DNA of 64,000 nucleotides, taken from Neotamlana nanhaiensis. Lineage in GTDB: Bacteria; Bacteroidota; Bacteroidia; Flavobacteriales; Flavobacteriaceae. Location of the stretch: contig NZ_JTDV01000002.1 of assembly GCF_000943555.1 (NCBI RefSeq), positions 232,831-296,830 of the forward strand, read 5' to 3'. The stretch's first letter is position 1; the number at the start of each line of letters is the position of its first letter. The position numbers and the translations under genes were made by a program. Positions 16,992-25,627 of the stretch are shown here, piece by piece. The notes below the pieces were generated by a model that did no database searches, was not told where the DNA came from, and worked only from the letters and a program-made list of their open reading frames with translations.

Positions 16992-19343
16992 ATGAACAGA
17001 ATATTCAATTACATAAAAAACAACAAAATAAAATGCACAGTCGTTTTTGTGTTGCTCATTGCTTATTTTTTCTGTTTACCAAAACAACTCTTTACAGACC
17101 CAACCGCAACGGTAGTTACCAGTAGAAATGATGAATTATTAGGCGCACAAATTGCAAAAGATGGGCAATGGCGATTTCCTCATAACGATAGTATTCCAGA
17201 AAAATTTAAAACGTGTATCCTTCAGTTTGAAGACGAATATTTCTACAAGCATCCTGGTTTTAATCCGGTTTCTATTCTTAAAGCTTTACGCGAAAATCTA
17301 AAATCCGATGGTATAAAACGTGGGGGAAGCACCATTACACAACAAGTGATTCGTTTATCCAGAAAAGGAAAAAACCGAACCTATTTTGAAAAAGCGATTG
17401 AAATTATTCTGGCAACACGGTTGGAGTTTCGCGCATCGAAAGAAAAAATCCTCTCGTATTACAGCAGTAACGCACCTTTTGGAGGCAACGTTATAGGTTT
17501 AGATGCAGCCTCGTGGCGCTATTTTAATAGAAATTCTAATGAGCTTTCATGGGCAGAAAGTGCAACTCTTGCTGTGCTTCCCAATGCACCCAGTTTAATT
17601 TATCCTGGCAAAAATCAAGACCATTTGTTAAACAAACGTAACCGACTTTTAGCCAAACTGCTTCAAAATAAAATTATCGATTCATTAACTTATAACTTAT
17701 CTGTCGCCGAGGGTTTACCGCAAAAACCCTATCCGTTACCTCAAATTGCACCGCATTTATTGCAAAAAGTTGCTCAAAATTATTCAGGAAAACATATCAA
17801 AACATCTATTAGTACATCATTACAACAACAAGTCAATCGTATTGTAAAACGACATTATAATCAATTAAGTCAGAATGAAATTTACAACGCCGCTGTTTTA
17901 ATTTTAGATGTACAAACAAGACAAGTTTTAGCTTATGTGGGCAATACGCCAACCAATAAAGCACACCAAAAAGATGTGGATATTATTGATAAACCCAGAA
18001 GTACTGGTAGCATTTTAAAACCCTTTTTATACGCCGCCATGTTAGATGCTGGCGATATTTTACCCAACACTTTGGTAGCCGATGTACCCACGCAATTTGG
18101 CAGTTACAACCCAGAAAATTACAACAAAACCTACGATGGCGCGGTGCCTGCAAGTAGGGCGTTGGCGCGTTCGCTAAATGTACCTTCGGTTAGAATGCTT
18201 CAAGAATTTGGGTTAGACCGATTTCATCATTACTTAAAAACGCTTCAGCTTAAAGATTTAAAATATAATGCCAATCATTACGGATTATCGCTCATTCTTG
18301 GTGGTGCCGAAAGCAACCTTTGGGATTTGTGCAAAAGTTATGCTGCGCTGTCTTCAACCTTAAATCATTTTTCCGAAACATCGAGCGAATATTTTACCAA
18401 TGAGTTTTGTGAACCAACCTTTTTAGCTTCGGAAACGATTAATTTTGGAAAAAAAACGAGCGAAAAAACACTGTTTGATGCCGGTTCTATTTACCTCACC
18501 TACGAAAGTTTAAAAGAAGTAAACCGACCCGAAGGCGATGAAAACTGGGAGTTTTTTGATGGATCGAAACAAATTGCTTGGAAAACGGGTACAAGTTTTG
18601 GTTTTCGCGATGCTTGGGCTGTTGGCAGCACTACAGATTATGTAGTTGGCGTTTGGGTTGGAAATGCCGATGGCGAAGGCAGACCTGGACTGGTAGGCGT
18701 GCAAGCAGCAGCTCCTATTTTGTTTGATGTTTTTGATGTGCTACCCAACAGCACATGGTTTGCTAAACCTTATGATGAAATGCAAGAAGTTACCATTTGT
18801 AAAAAAAGCGGCCATAGAGCGTCACCGAATTGCGATGATACCGAAAACACATTCATTCAAATTAGCGGATTGAAAACCAAACCTTGTCCGTATCATGTGT
18901 TGGTGCATTTGGATAACACCCAGACGTTTCAAGTAAATTCATCCTGCGAAAGCACAAGTAACATTACACATAAATCCTGGTTTGTTTTACCGCCTTTAAT
19001 GGCCTATTATTACAAAACTAAAAATCCGTTTTACAAACCGTTGCCCAAATTTAGAAGCGATTGCTTAGGTGAAAACAACATTTCTATGGCGTTTATTTAT
19101 CCGAAGGAAAATAACAGCATTTTTTTACCCAAAGATTTTGATGGCAACACCAACGATTTGGTTCTTAAATTAGCCCACTCAAAACCTGAAACCAAGGTGT
19201 TTTGGTATGTAGACGACAATTATATTGGCAGCACAAAAGATATTCATGAGCTTGCCATTATTCCGGAAACGGGAAAACATATAATTACCGTTGTAGATGA
19301 ATTTGGTAATGAGGCCAAACGAGGTTTTACGATTACCGAATAA
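16992..19343 (+). CDS. pbpC: Penicillin-binding protein 1C
   Basis: Bifunctional peptidoglycan synthase of 783 residues, anchored by an N-terminal membrane segment (about 13-30). Transglycosylase domain: catalytic Glu in FEDEYFYKHPGF, then RGGSTITQQVIRL. Transpeptidase domain: nucleophile Ser in STGSILKPF (about 337-345) and KTGTSFGFRDAW (about 532-543). The C-terminal BiPBP_C module with paired Cys residues (CKKSGHRASPNC) marks the PBP1C subtype. Functionally tied to the alpha-2-macroglobulin gene upstream. Confidence 0.95.
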   Translation: MNRIFNYIKNNKIKCTVVFVLLIAYFFCLPKQLFTDPTATVVTSRNDELLGAQIAKDGQWRFPHNDSIPEKFKTCILQFEDEYFYKHPGFNPVSILKALRENLKSDGIKRGGSTITQQVIRLSRKGKNRTYFEKAIEIILATRLEFRASKEKILSYYSSNAPFGGNVIGLDAASWRYFNRNSNELSWAESATLAVLPNAPSLIYPGKNQDHLLNKRNRLLAKLLQNKIIDSLTYNLSVAEGLPQKPYPLPQIAPHLLQKVAQNYSGKHIKTSISTSLQQQVNRIVKRHYNQLSQNEIYNAAVLILDVQTRQVLAYVGNTPTNKAHQKDVDIIDKPRSTGSILKPFLYAAMLDAGDILPNTLVADVPTQFGSYNPENYNKTYDGAVPASRALARSLNVPSVRMLQEFGLDRFHHYLKTLQLKDLKYNANHYGLSLILGGAESNLWDLCKSYAALSSTLNHFSETSSEYFTNEFCEPTFLASETINFGKKTSEKTLFDAGSIYLTYESLKEVNRPEGDENWEFFDGSKQIAWKTGTSFGFRDAWAVGSTTDYVVGVWVGNADGEGRPGLVGVQAAAPILFDVFDVLPNSTWFAKPYDEMQEVTICKKSGHRASPNCDDTENTFIQISGLKTKPCPYHVLVHLDNTQTFQVNSSCESTSNITHKSWFVLPPLMAYYYKTKNPFYKPLPKFRSDCLGENNISMAFIYPKENNSIFLPKDFDGNTNDLVLKLAHSKPETKVFWYVDDNYIGSTKDIHELAIIPETGKHIITVVDEFGNEAKRGFTITE

Positions 19344-19345
19344 TG

Positions 19346-19894
19346 TTATCGCAATGGAAACCCTTTAGCAGCCCACCACGGATGAATTTCAATTTCCAAA
19401 CGCCCTGCTTTAACCATAGGATCTGATTTTGCTAAACTATCGGCCATTTTTAAGGTTGGCACATTATAAATGGTAATACCTCGTATATCGCCATCGTCTC
19501 CAAAAGGACCAGAAATATCGGCATAACCTAAATCGTACATTTTTTGTAAATGTGCTAAATGTTCTTTTTGTAAATCGGCAGCTTCTTCTTCATTTTGTCC
19601 GCGAATAGGTCCGCGTTTTAAAAAGGCCATGAAATATTGCTGCATTAAAACGGTATCTTTTGTGGTCTCATCAACATAATCAAAGGTTTTAAAACCCTTG
19701 GTTTCCAACTCCTTTTTTAAATCGGCCACCGACAACTTTACAGGCAGCTCTTCTATTTCACTAATAGGTTCTACTATAGAATCTTCAACAATGTCCTTAA
19801 CATCGTTTTCTAAATCTTGCACAGGTGTTTTCGGTTCGTCTTTACAAGCTATAAAAGCTATTAAAACTATAAATAAGCATACTATTTTTTTCAT
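19346..19894 (-). CDS. YciI-like (YCII domain) lipoprotein
   Basis: Protein of about 182 residues from the ATG at 19894; the ATG at 19903 adds MVV ahead of the signal and lies within the preceding gene. Lipoprotein signal MKKIVCLFIVLIAFIAC (Cys 17), an acidic linker, and a C-terminal YCII-related domain (QYFMAFLKRGPIRGQ, HLAHLQKMYDLGYADISGPF, DPMVKAGRLEIEIHPW) with the His of the family. Function of YCII proteins is not settled. Convergent with pbpC, with 2 bases between stop codons. Confidence 0.8.
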   Translation of the reverse strand: MKKIVCLFIVLIAFIACKDEPKTPVQDLENDVKDIVEDSIVEPISEIEELPVKLSVADLKKELETKGFKTFDYVDETTKDTVLMQQYFMAFLKRGPIRGQNEEEAADLQKEHLAHLQKMYDLGYADISGPFGDDGDIRGITIYNVPTLKMADSLAKSDPMVKAGRLEIEIHPWWAAKGFPLR

Positions 19895-19896
19895 GA

Positions 19897-20364
19897 CTAC
19901 CATGTTTTGTAAGGATTATTACTTAGTTGAGAATTGTAATATTTGGCATCTCCTGTCACTTCTTCTCCTAACCATAAAGGTTTTTCGAAAGTCTCATTTT
20001 CGGCATTTAATTCCACTTCAGCAACGATTAAACCTTCGTTTTCGCCAAAAAACTCATCTACTTCAAATGTATGGTTTTTAACTTTTACTTCATAGCGAAT
20101 CTTATCTATAATTCCTGGTTCACAAAGATTTAATAAGGCTTCAGCTTCGGGTTTACTAATTTCTTTTTCCCATTCAAACCGAGACAATCCATTTGCCGTT
20201 GAAGCACCTTTTACGGTTAAAAACCCCAAATCGCCTTTTATACGTACGCGAACAGCACGCTCTTTATGCGAATTTAAATATCCTTGAATAAGTCGTGTTT
20301 GTTTGAATGCTTCAGATTTAAACGCTTCAGATTTCACTAAAAACTTACGCTCTATTTCTATCAT
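19897..20364 (-). CDS. CYTH domain protein
   Basis: CYTH-fold protein of 155 residues; members hydrolyse inorganic triphosphate or act as class IV adenylate cyclases. The N-terminal ExExK signature is intact (MIEIERKFLV, Glu3, Glu5, Lys7), followed by basic strands (ERAVRVRIKGDLGFLTVKG) and acidic strands (FEVDEFFGENEGLIVAEVEL) that form the tunnel binding triphosphate and metal. The family cannot be split further by eye; tripolyphosphatase is most likely for a stand-alone bacterial copy. Overlaps or abuts the YCII gene, so likely co-transcribed. Confidence 0.88.
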   Translation of the reverse strand: MIEIERKFLVKSEAFKSEAFKQTRLIQGYLNSHKERAVRVRIKGDLGFLTVKGASTANGLSRFEWEKEISKPEAEALLNLCEPGIIDKIRYEVKVKNHTFEVDEFFGENEGLIVAEVELNAENETFEKPLWLGEEVTGDAKYYNSQLSNNPYKTW

Positions 20365-20440
20365 AATTTATGAGTTTTCTATTTAACAAAATGTGAATCC
20401 TAAAACCATCCCGATTATGTTTTCTTATTCAAAATTAGCA

Positions 20441-20448
20441 TAATTTTG
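20441..20448 (+). promoter_or_regulatory. Promoter -7 box immediately upstream of dinB
   Basis: TAATTTTG matches TAnnTTTG exactly and ends only 4 bases before the dinB ATG at 20453, implying a leaderless or nearly leaderless transcript. Confidence 0.5.
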
Positions 20449-20452
20449 TTGT

Positions 20453-21550
20453 ATGAGTGCCAATTTCCCAATCCGAAAAATTATTCATGTTGATATGGAT
20501 GCGTTTTACGCTTCCGTAGAGCAAATGGATAATCCAGATTTAAAAGGAAAAGCCATTGCAGTTGGTGGCGGCGGCAAACGTGGTGTTATTAGTGCGGCAA
20601 GTTACGAGGCACGTAAATTTGGTGTAAAAAGTGCCATGTCTGGTAATTTGGCGGCTAAATTGTGTCCGGATTTAATTTTTGTGCGTCCACGTTTTGATAG
20701 GTATACCGAAATTTCAAAAAAAATTAGAAGCATTTTTTACGATTACACCGATTTAGTTGAACCTCTTTCTTTGGATGAAGCTTACCTAGACGTTACAAAA
20801 AACAAAAAAGGCAACCCAAGTGCTTCTTTAATTGCTGAAGCCATTCGAGCGCGTATTTTAAAAGAGGTTGGATTAACTGCTTCCGCTGGCATATCAATCA
20901 ATAAATTTATCGCTAAAGTCGCTAGTGACTATAATAAACCTAACGGACAAAAAACGGTTAATCCAGAAGAAGTCATTGATTTTCTTGAAAGTTTAGATAT
21001 TAAGAAGTTTTACGGCATCGGTAAGGTTACTGCCGAAAAAATGTACCAAAAAGGCATTTTTACTGGTTTAGATTTAAAGCAAAAGTCTATTGAGTTTTTA
21101 GAAACACATTTTGGTAAATCTGGGGCCTATTATTATCATGTGGTTCGTGGCATTCATAATAGCGAAGTTAAACCAAATCGCATTCGCAAAAGTTTGGCGG
21201 CCGAACGCACGTTTAGCGAAAACTTATCGAGCGAAGTATTTATGCTTGAAAAATTAGAGCATATTGCAAGCGAAGTATCACGTCGTTTACACAAAAGTAA
21301 TGTTGCTGGGAAAACGGTAACACTAAAGATTAAGTACAGCGATTTTACGTTACAAACGCGCAGTAAAACGCTACCCTATTTTGTAAATGATAAAGCTATA
21401 ATTCTTGATGCTGCAAAAGACTTATTGTATCAAGAAAAACTACAAAATTCAGTTAGGCTTTTGGGTATTTCAATTTCTAACCTTAATACCGACACCAAAG
21501 CAAAGCCAGAACAAAAAACGGTTAGCATGCAGTTAAAATTTGAATTTTAA
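20453..21550 (+). CDS. dinB: DNA polymerase IV
   Basis: Y-family translesion polymerase of 365 residues, which bypasses damaged bases and extends mismatched ends. Metal-binding motifs are intact: HVDMDAFYASVEQ (Asp/Asp near residue 14-16) and PLSLDEAYLDV (Asp-Glu about 104-105). The SAGISINKFIAKVASDYNKP helix and the helix-hairpin-helix region (FYGIGKVTAEKMYQKGI) follow, then the little-finger domain. The C-terminus MQLKFEF resembles a clamp-binding peptide. Normal family length. Single gene. Confidence 0.96.
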   Translation: MSANFPIRKIIHVDMDAFYASVEQMDNPDLKGKAIAVGGGGKRGVISAASYEARKFGVKSAMSGNLAAKLCPDLIFVRPRFDRYTEISKKIRSIFYDYTDLVEPLSLDEAYLDVTKNKKGNPSASLIAEAIRARILKEVGLTASAGISINKFIAKVASDYNKPNGQKTVNPEEVIDFLESLDIKKFYGIGKVTAEKMYQKGIFTGLDLKQKSIEFLETHFGKSGAYYYHVVRGIHNSEVKPNRIRKSLAAERTFSENLSSEVFMLEKLEHIASEVSRRLHKSNVAGKTVTLKIKYSDFTLQTRSKTLPYFVNDKAIILDAAKDLLYQEKLQNSVRLLGISISNLNTDTKAKPEQKTVSMQLKFEF

Positions 21551-21682
21551 TTTATTATGCCACATAGCACTTACATTTTTTCTATCAAATAAAACGCCCT
21601 AATCAAAATTTCACAATAAAATCATCTGGAATTTGATGTATTTCTAAAACCGATATTTTTTTTCCCAAAATCATTATTTTTA

Positions 21683-21713
21683 TTTGTATTAAGTCTAAAT
21701 AAGCTTATTTTTG
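21683..21713 (+). promoter_or_regulatory. Promoter of the TonB receptor operon
   Basis: TTTG (21683-21686), a 19-base spacer, then TATTTTTG (21706-21713): an exact match to the Bacteroidota promoter. The spacer contains AAGTCTAAATAA, which could be a metal-regulator site, but no known operator is firmly recognised. Confidence 0.6.
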
Positions 21714-21732
21714 CTGCAAAATTGTAAATATT

Positions 21733-24153
21733 TTGTTAAAGAAATTAGTCCTTTTAGCTTCATTGTGTGCCACAGCATTTGGTTTTTCCCAATCAGGAAC
21801 ACTATCTGGTTATATTTTATTTGATAATAACAAACCCGCATTGGGTGCTTCAATAGTTATTGAAGGGGCATCATTAAAAAAAGAGGCTTCAGCAGGAGTT
21901 AACGGTGAGTTTATATTTAAAAATATACCTTATGGTAACTACACGTTAATTACAAGTTCCCTTAATGCTAAAAGCAACACTAAACAAATTAGTATAAACT
22001 CAAAAAGTAAATCGGTTAATATTGTTTTAGAATTAACAAGCTATCAAGATTTACAAGAGGTCGTTGTAGAAACCAAAACCGAAAAGCGCCAAATAGAAGA
22101 TGAAGGCTTTGCGGTAAATGTAATAGAAACTAAAGAAGCAAGTGTTAGAAACATACAAACTAATGAGCTATTAAACACATCGGTTGGTGTAAAACTGAGA
22201 CAAAATGGTGGATTAGGATCTCGAGTAGAGTATAGTTTAAATGGTTTAACAGGCAGTTCGGTGCGAATTTTTATAAATGGTATCCCTATTTCAATTTACG
22301 GTTCTTCGTTTAGTTTAAATAGTATTCCGCCATCTATGATTGAACGTATTGAGGTTTATAAAGGCGTCGTACCAGGCCATTTAGCTGATGATGCATTAGG
22401 CGGTGCTATAAACATTGTGCTACATGATACTACAACTTCAAACTTTAACGCCTCGGTTTCTTACGGATCGTTTAACACTTTGCAAACTAGTATAAATGGA
22501 TTATACCGTGCCGAAAAATCAGGATTCACTGTAAAAGCCTCAGGGTTTCACAACTATTCAGATAACGACTATAAAATTTCTGGCGGACAAGTAAAAGTTA
22601 CTGGATTAGGTGGTGTACAAACCCCAATTACCGCAAGACGTTTTAACGATGCCTACCGCTCTACTGGTGGTACGGCCGAAATTGGCTTTACAAACGTTAG
22701 ATGGGCAGATCAATTTTTTGTTGGTGTTACAGGATCTGATGATTACAAAGAAATACAACATGGTGCTTTTGTTACCATTATGCCTTATAAGGATCGTTTT
22801 AGAGAGTCAGATGTTCTTTTAGGCAATCTTACCTATCAAAAGAAAGACTTATTTACCGAAGGTTTAGATGTTAATATAATTGGATCTTATGGTAAACGCA
22901 ACCAAGTAACTAGCGATACTTTAGCTTGGGCTTATAGCTGGAATGGAGAAAGAGCCATAGATTTTAGGGGAGACGAATACCAATACTCTTGGGGGTCGCA
23001 ACAAGAAAAAACAGAATATGGACCAGTTGAAAATCATATTACTCGTAACGTTGCTTCTATTAGAACTGGCATTTCTTATGAAATTAACAATAATCATAAA
23101 TTTTTATTTAATCATTTTTATAGTAATCTTGATAGAAAAGATCGTAACGAATACGCATCTTCAACCGAAAATGCATTTACGGGAACCCGCGATTTACACA
23201 AAAACATTTACTCGCTTACTTACGAACTTACAGCCTTCGATAAGAAACTTAAAACCAGTACTTTTGTTAAATTCTATCAGCAAAAAAGAATTAGTAAAGA
23301 TCCCGAAATTCAACAGGACGATCAAGGCAAGGACATTATAGTAGATGAGATTGTAAGTAGTAACAAAAAATATACAGGTTATGGTTTTGCAGGTTCGTAT
23401 GCCATAATTCCTGAGGTTACACTTTTAGCTTCGGCCGAAAAAGCCATTCGTTTACCTAACGAAACCGAAGTTTTTGGTAACGATGGCGATAACGTAATAC
23501 CTAACCCATTTATTAACCCAGAAAGTAGTAATAATTACAATTTAGGCTTTCGTTTTGGGGCATTTCATATAAACAAGCATGAGTTTACAATTTCTACAAA
23601 TTTATTTACTCGAAATATAAAACAACGCATTGGATTACCTATTGAGCGCGTTCCAGACGAAGAACTTATTCTTTACGAAAATCAAGGCGACGGCACATCA
23701 AAAGGCATTGAAGCAACCTTAAATTATAGTTATAATAAACGTTTAAGATTTAACTATAATATCACAAAATTAAACTTAAAAGTAATTAATCGTGGTGTAG
23801 AAATAGATGTGCCTAATACACCGTTTTTTACCATGAATGCCGGTTTAAATTATAATTTAAAAAATGTTTTCTTAAAAAACAGCAATCTAAACCTATTTTA
23901 CTCGGCATATTTTACCGAAACCTTTTCGTATTTACCGCCACAAGGGAACAATACTACTGGTGCCGAATTTTTTGAAGTGCCAAGACAAGTTGCTCAAGAT
24001 TTTGGGCTTTCGTACAATTTCCCTAACAACAAATTTGTGCTAAGTTTCGATGCTAAAAATCTTTTTGATAAACCGCTTTACGACAATTTAAGAGTACCAA
24101 AACCAGGTAGAGCCTTCTATTTAAAACTTAATTATTTCATTAATAAATTCTAA
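21733..24153 (+). CDS. TonB-dependent receptor (iron/siderophore type)
   Basis: Outer-membrane TonB-dependent receptor, 806 residues. Order: signal peptide MLKKLVLLASLCATAFGFSQ; carboxypeptidase-regulatory-like module (about 22-105); plug (about 120-230, with SVRIFINGIPISIYG and the IERIEVYKGVVPGHLADDAL stretch); 22-strand barrel ending FYLKLNYFINKF. The only in-frame start is TTG at 21733, about 20 bases after a perfect promoter; no ATG lies upstream. The next gene, a DUF4374 lipoprotein 13 bases away, suggests uptake of an iron complex, possibly a foreign siderophore. Confidence 0.9.
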   Translation: MLKKLVLLASLCATAFGFSQSGTLSGYILFDNNKPALGASIVIEGASLKKEASAGVNGEFIFKNIPYGNYTLITSSLNAKSNTKQISINSKSKSVNIVLELTSYQDLQEVVVETKTEKRQIEDEGFAVNVIETKEASVRNIQTNELLNTSVGVKLRQNGGLGSRVEYSLNGLTGSSVRIFINGIPISIYGSSFSLNSIPPSMIERIEVYKGVVPGHLADDALGGAINIVLHDTTTSNFNASVSYGSFNTLQTSINGLYRAEKSGFTVKASGFHNYSDNDYKISGGQVKVTGLGGVQTPITARRFNDAYRSTGGTAEIGFTNVRWADQFFVGVTGSDDYKEIQHGAFVTIMPYKDRFRESDVLLGNLTYQKKDLFTEGLDVNIIGSYGKRNQVTSDTLAWAYSWNGERAIDFRGDEYQYSWGSQQEKTEYGPVENHITRNVASIRTGISYEINNNHKFLFNHFYSNLDRKDRNEYASSTENAFTGTRDLHKNIYSLTYELTAFDKKLKTSTFVKFYQQKRISKDPEIQQDDQGKDIIVDEIVSSNKKYTGYGFAGSYAIIPEVTLLASAEKAIRLPNETEVFGNDGDNVIPNPFINPESSNNYNLGFRFGAFHINKHEFTISTNLFTRNIKQRIGLPIERVPDEELILYENQGDGTSKGIEATLNYSYNKRLRFNYNITKLNLKVINRGVEIDVPNTPFFTMNAGLNYNLKNVFLKNSNLNLFYSAYFTETFSYLPPQGNNTTGAEFFEVPRQVAQDFGLSYNFPNNKFVLSFDAKNLFDKPLYDNLRVPKPGRAFYLKLNYFINKF

Positions 24154-24166
24154 AAACAACTATAAC

Positions 24167-25528
24167 ATGAAAAATCAATTTTTCAACCTAAAAACCATAT
24201 CATTAGCATTAAGTGCTTTAGTACTTACTGTTAGCTGTAGCGAAGACAATACAAATCCTACCGAAGAAGAAAAACAAGAAGAAAGCCGTTGGATAACTGT
24301 TGCTGCTGCCAAAATGGGTGATAACCCTGGTGATGGAAACGGAGGTACTTTAATTTATGCCTTAAGTAGTGATGATGCAAAAGACGAAACCAAGTCTATA
24401 GCACCATTTGATAATGGTTTTATTGTACCATCAAACCGTACGGCGCGTTTACAAGCATCAGAAGATGGAAACACTATTTTTAATATTAGTTATGCTGGTG
24501 ATACTGGTGGAAACTATTCAAAATATACGGTTAATGGTGGGCAAAACTTTACTGCAACAGGATCGGAAGTAAGTATTGCTCCTTACGTAGGTTCTGCTCC
24601 ACGTTGGATTAAATTATTCGATGGTGATAAAACAGGTGCTGCCGTTTACGTATCTACCGAACACCAATTTAATGATAACGGTACTCCAGATGATGACACA
24701 GATGATGTTTATACACGCACCGAAGCTACAATGGGTATTGTAACCTTAGATTTAGAAAACTCATTAATTAAAAACTTTGAAGAATCTAGCGTAACTTTAA
24801 CAGCCGAAGAAGAAGCTCAAGGATATTATATTTCTAGAATTGATATGCCTACACTAAATGCAGCTGGCGATAAATTATACATTGGTGCGCGTTTAAGCAA
24901 AGTAGATCCTGCTACTGCCGAAAGAGATAATGATTACGAAATTTTAGGAGCAAAAACTATTGTTTTAGATTACCCTTCTTTATTAAACCCTACCGTAATT
25001 AGTTCAAGTATTGGTTATGGAAACACTAACGGTTACCGTAGTATTAACTCATTCTTATACAACGGAAGTGTTTATCAAGCTAATCAAGGTGATTCTAACG
25101 GTTCTCACATCTTAAAAATTGATTCGAGTAATGCTTACGATAACTCATATGATTTTAGTTTAGATACTGCATTAGGTGTTACAGGAGCTTATGTTTTAGC
25201 TTGGAGACCAGCTGCAAACGGTAAGGCAGTTTTAGCTTACCGTCACGATGGTTCTCAAGATGGTATTTCTGGAAGACCAGAATCATATTTTGCCTTAATA
25301 GATTTAGAAGCTAAAACGGCTACTAAGTTAGAAGGTATTCCTTATGAAGTAGATATGGAAATGTTCCAATACCAAAGCTACGCAGTTAACGGAAGCGACA
25401 TTTATTTAACCGCCGCTCCTGTTGGTAAAAACGGTAATATTTACGTTGTAGATACTGAAACTGGTGATGTAACAAAAGGAGCAGAATTAGTAAATGTTGA
25501 TGGAAGTCACTTTATTGGAGCTTGGTAA
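24167..25528 (+). CDS. DUF4374 surface lipoprotein, partner of the TonB receptor
   Basis: 453-residue lipoprotein (signal ending VLTVSC, Cys 24) of the DUF4374 family, with repeated beta-propeller-like strands (TLIYALSSDD, KLYIGARLSK, NIYVVDTETGDVTKG). To my knowledge DUF4374 proteins in gut Bacteroides act beside TonB receptors to capture iron-loaded siderophores; the same gene order here suggests a similar role. Specificity cannot be inferred. Shares the promoter of the receptor and is followed by a strong terminator. Confidence 0.85.
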   Translation: MKNQFFNLKTISLALSALVLTVSCSEDNTNPTEEEKQEESRWITVAAAKMGDNPGDGNGGTLIYALSSDDAKDETKSIAPFDNGFIVPSNRTARLQASEDGNTIFNISYAGDTGGNYSKYTVNGGQNFTATGSEVSIAPYVGSAPRWIKLFDGDKTGAAVYVSTEHQFNDNGTPDDDTDDVYTRTEATMGIVTLDLENSLIKNFEESSVTLTAEEEAQGYYISRIDMPTLNAAGDKLYIGARLSKVDPATAERDNDYEILGAKTIVLDYPSLLNPTVISSSIGYGNTNGYRSINSFLYNGSVYQANQGDSNGSHILKIDSSNAYDNSYDFSLDTALGVTGAYVLAWRPAANGKAVLAYRHDGSQDGISGRPESYFALIDLEAKTATKLEGIPYEVDMEMFQYQSYAVNGSDIYLTAAPVGKNGNIYVVDTETGDVTKGAELVNVDGSHFIGAW

Positions 25529-25564
25529 AATATAAAGCATAACCACAATTGCTATATCAACAAA

Positions 25565-25598
25565 AAGGCTGTCTTAATTGTAAAGACAGCCTTTTTTT
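25565..25598 (+). terminator. Intrinsic terminator after the DUF4374 gene
   Basis: AAAGGCTGTCTT / AAAGACAGCCTTT stem followed by a T-run. With A-runs on the left it may serve pyk on the minus strand as well. Confidence 0.85.
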
Positions 25599-25627
25599 AT
25601 GCTTTAAATATTTAGAATTAAATTTAA

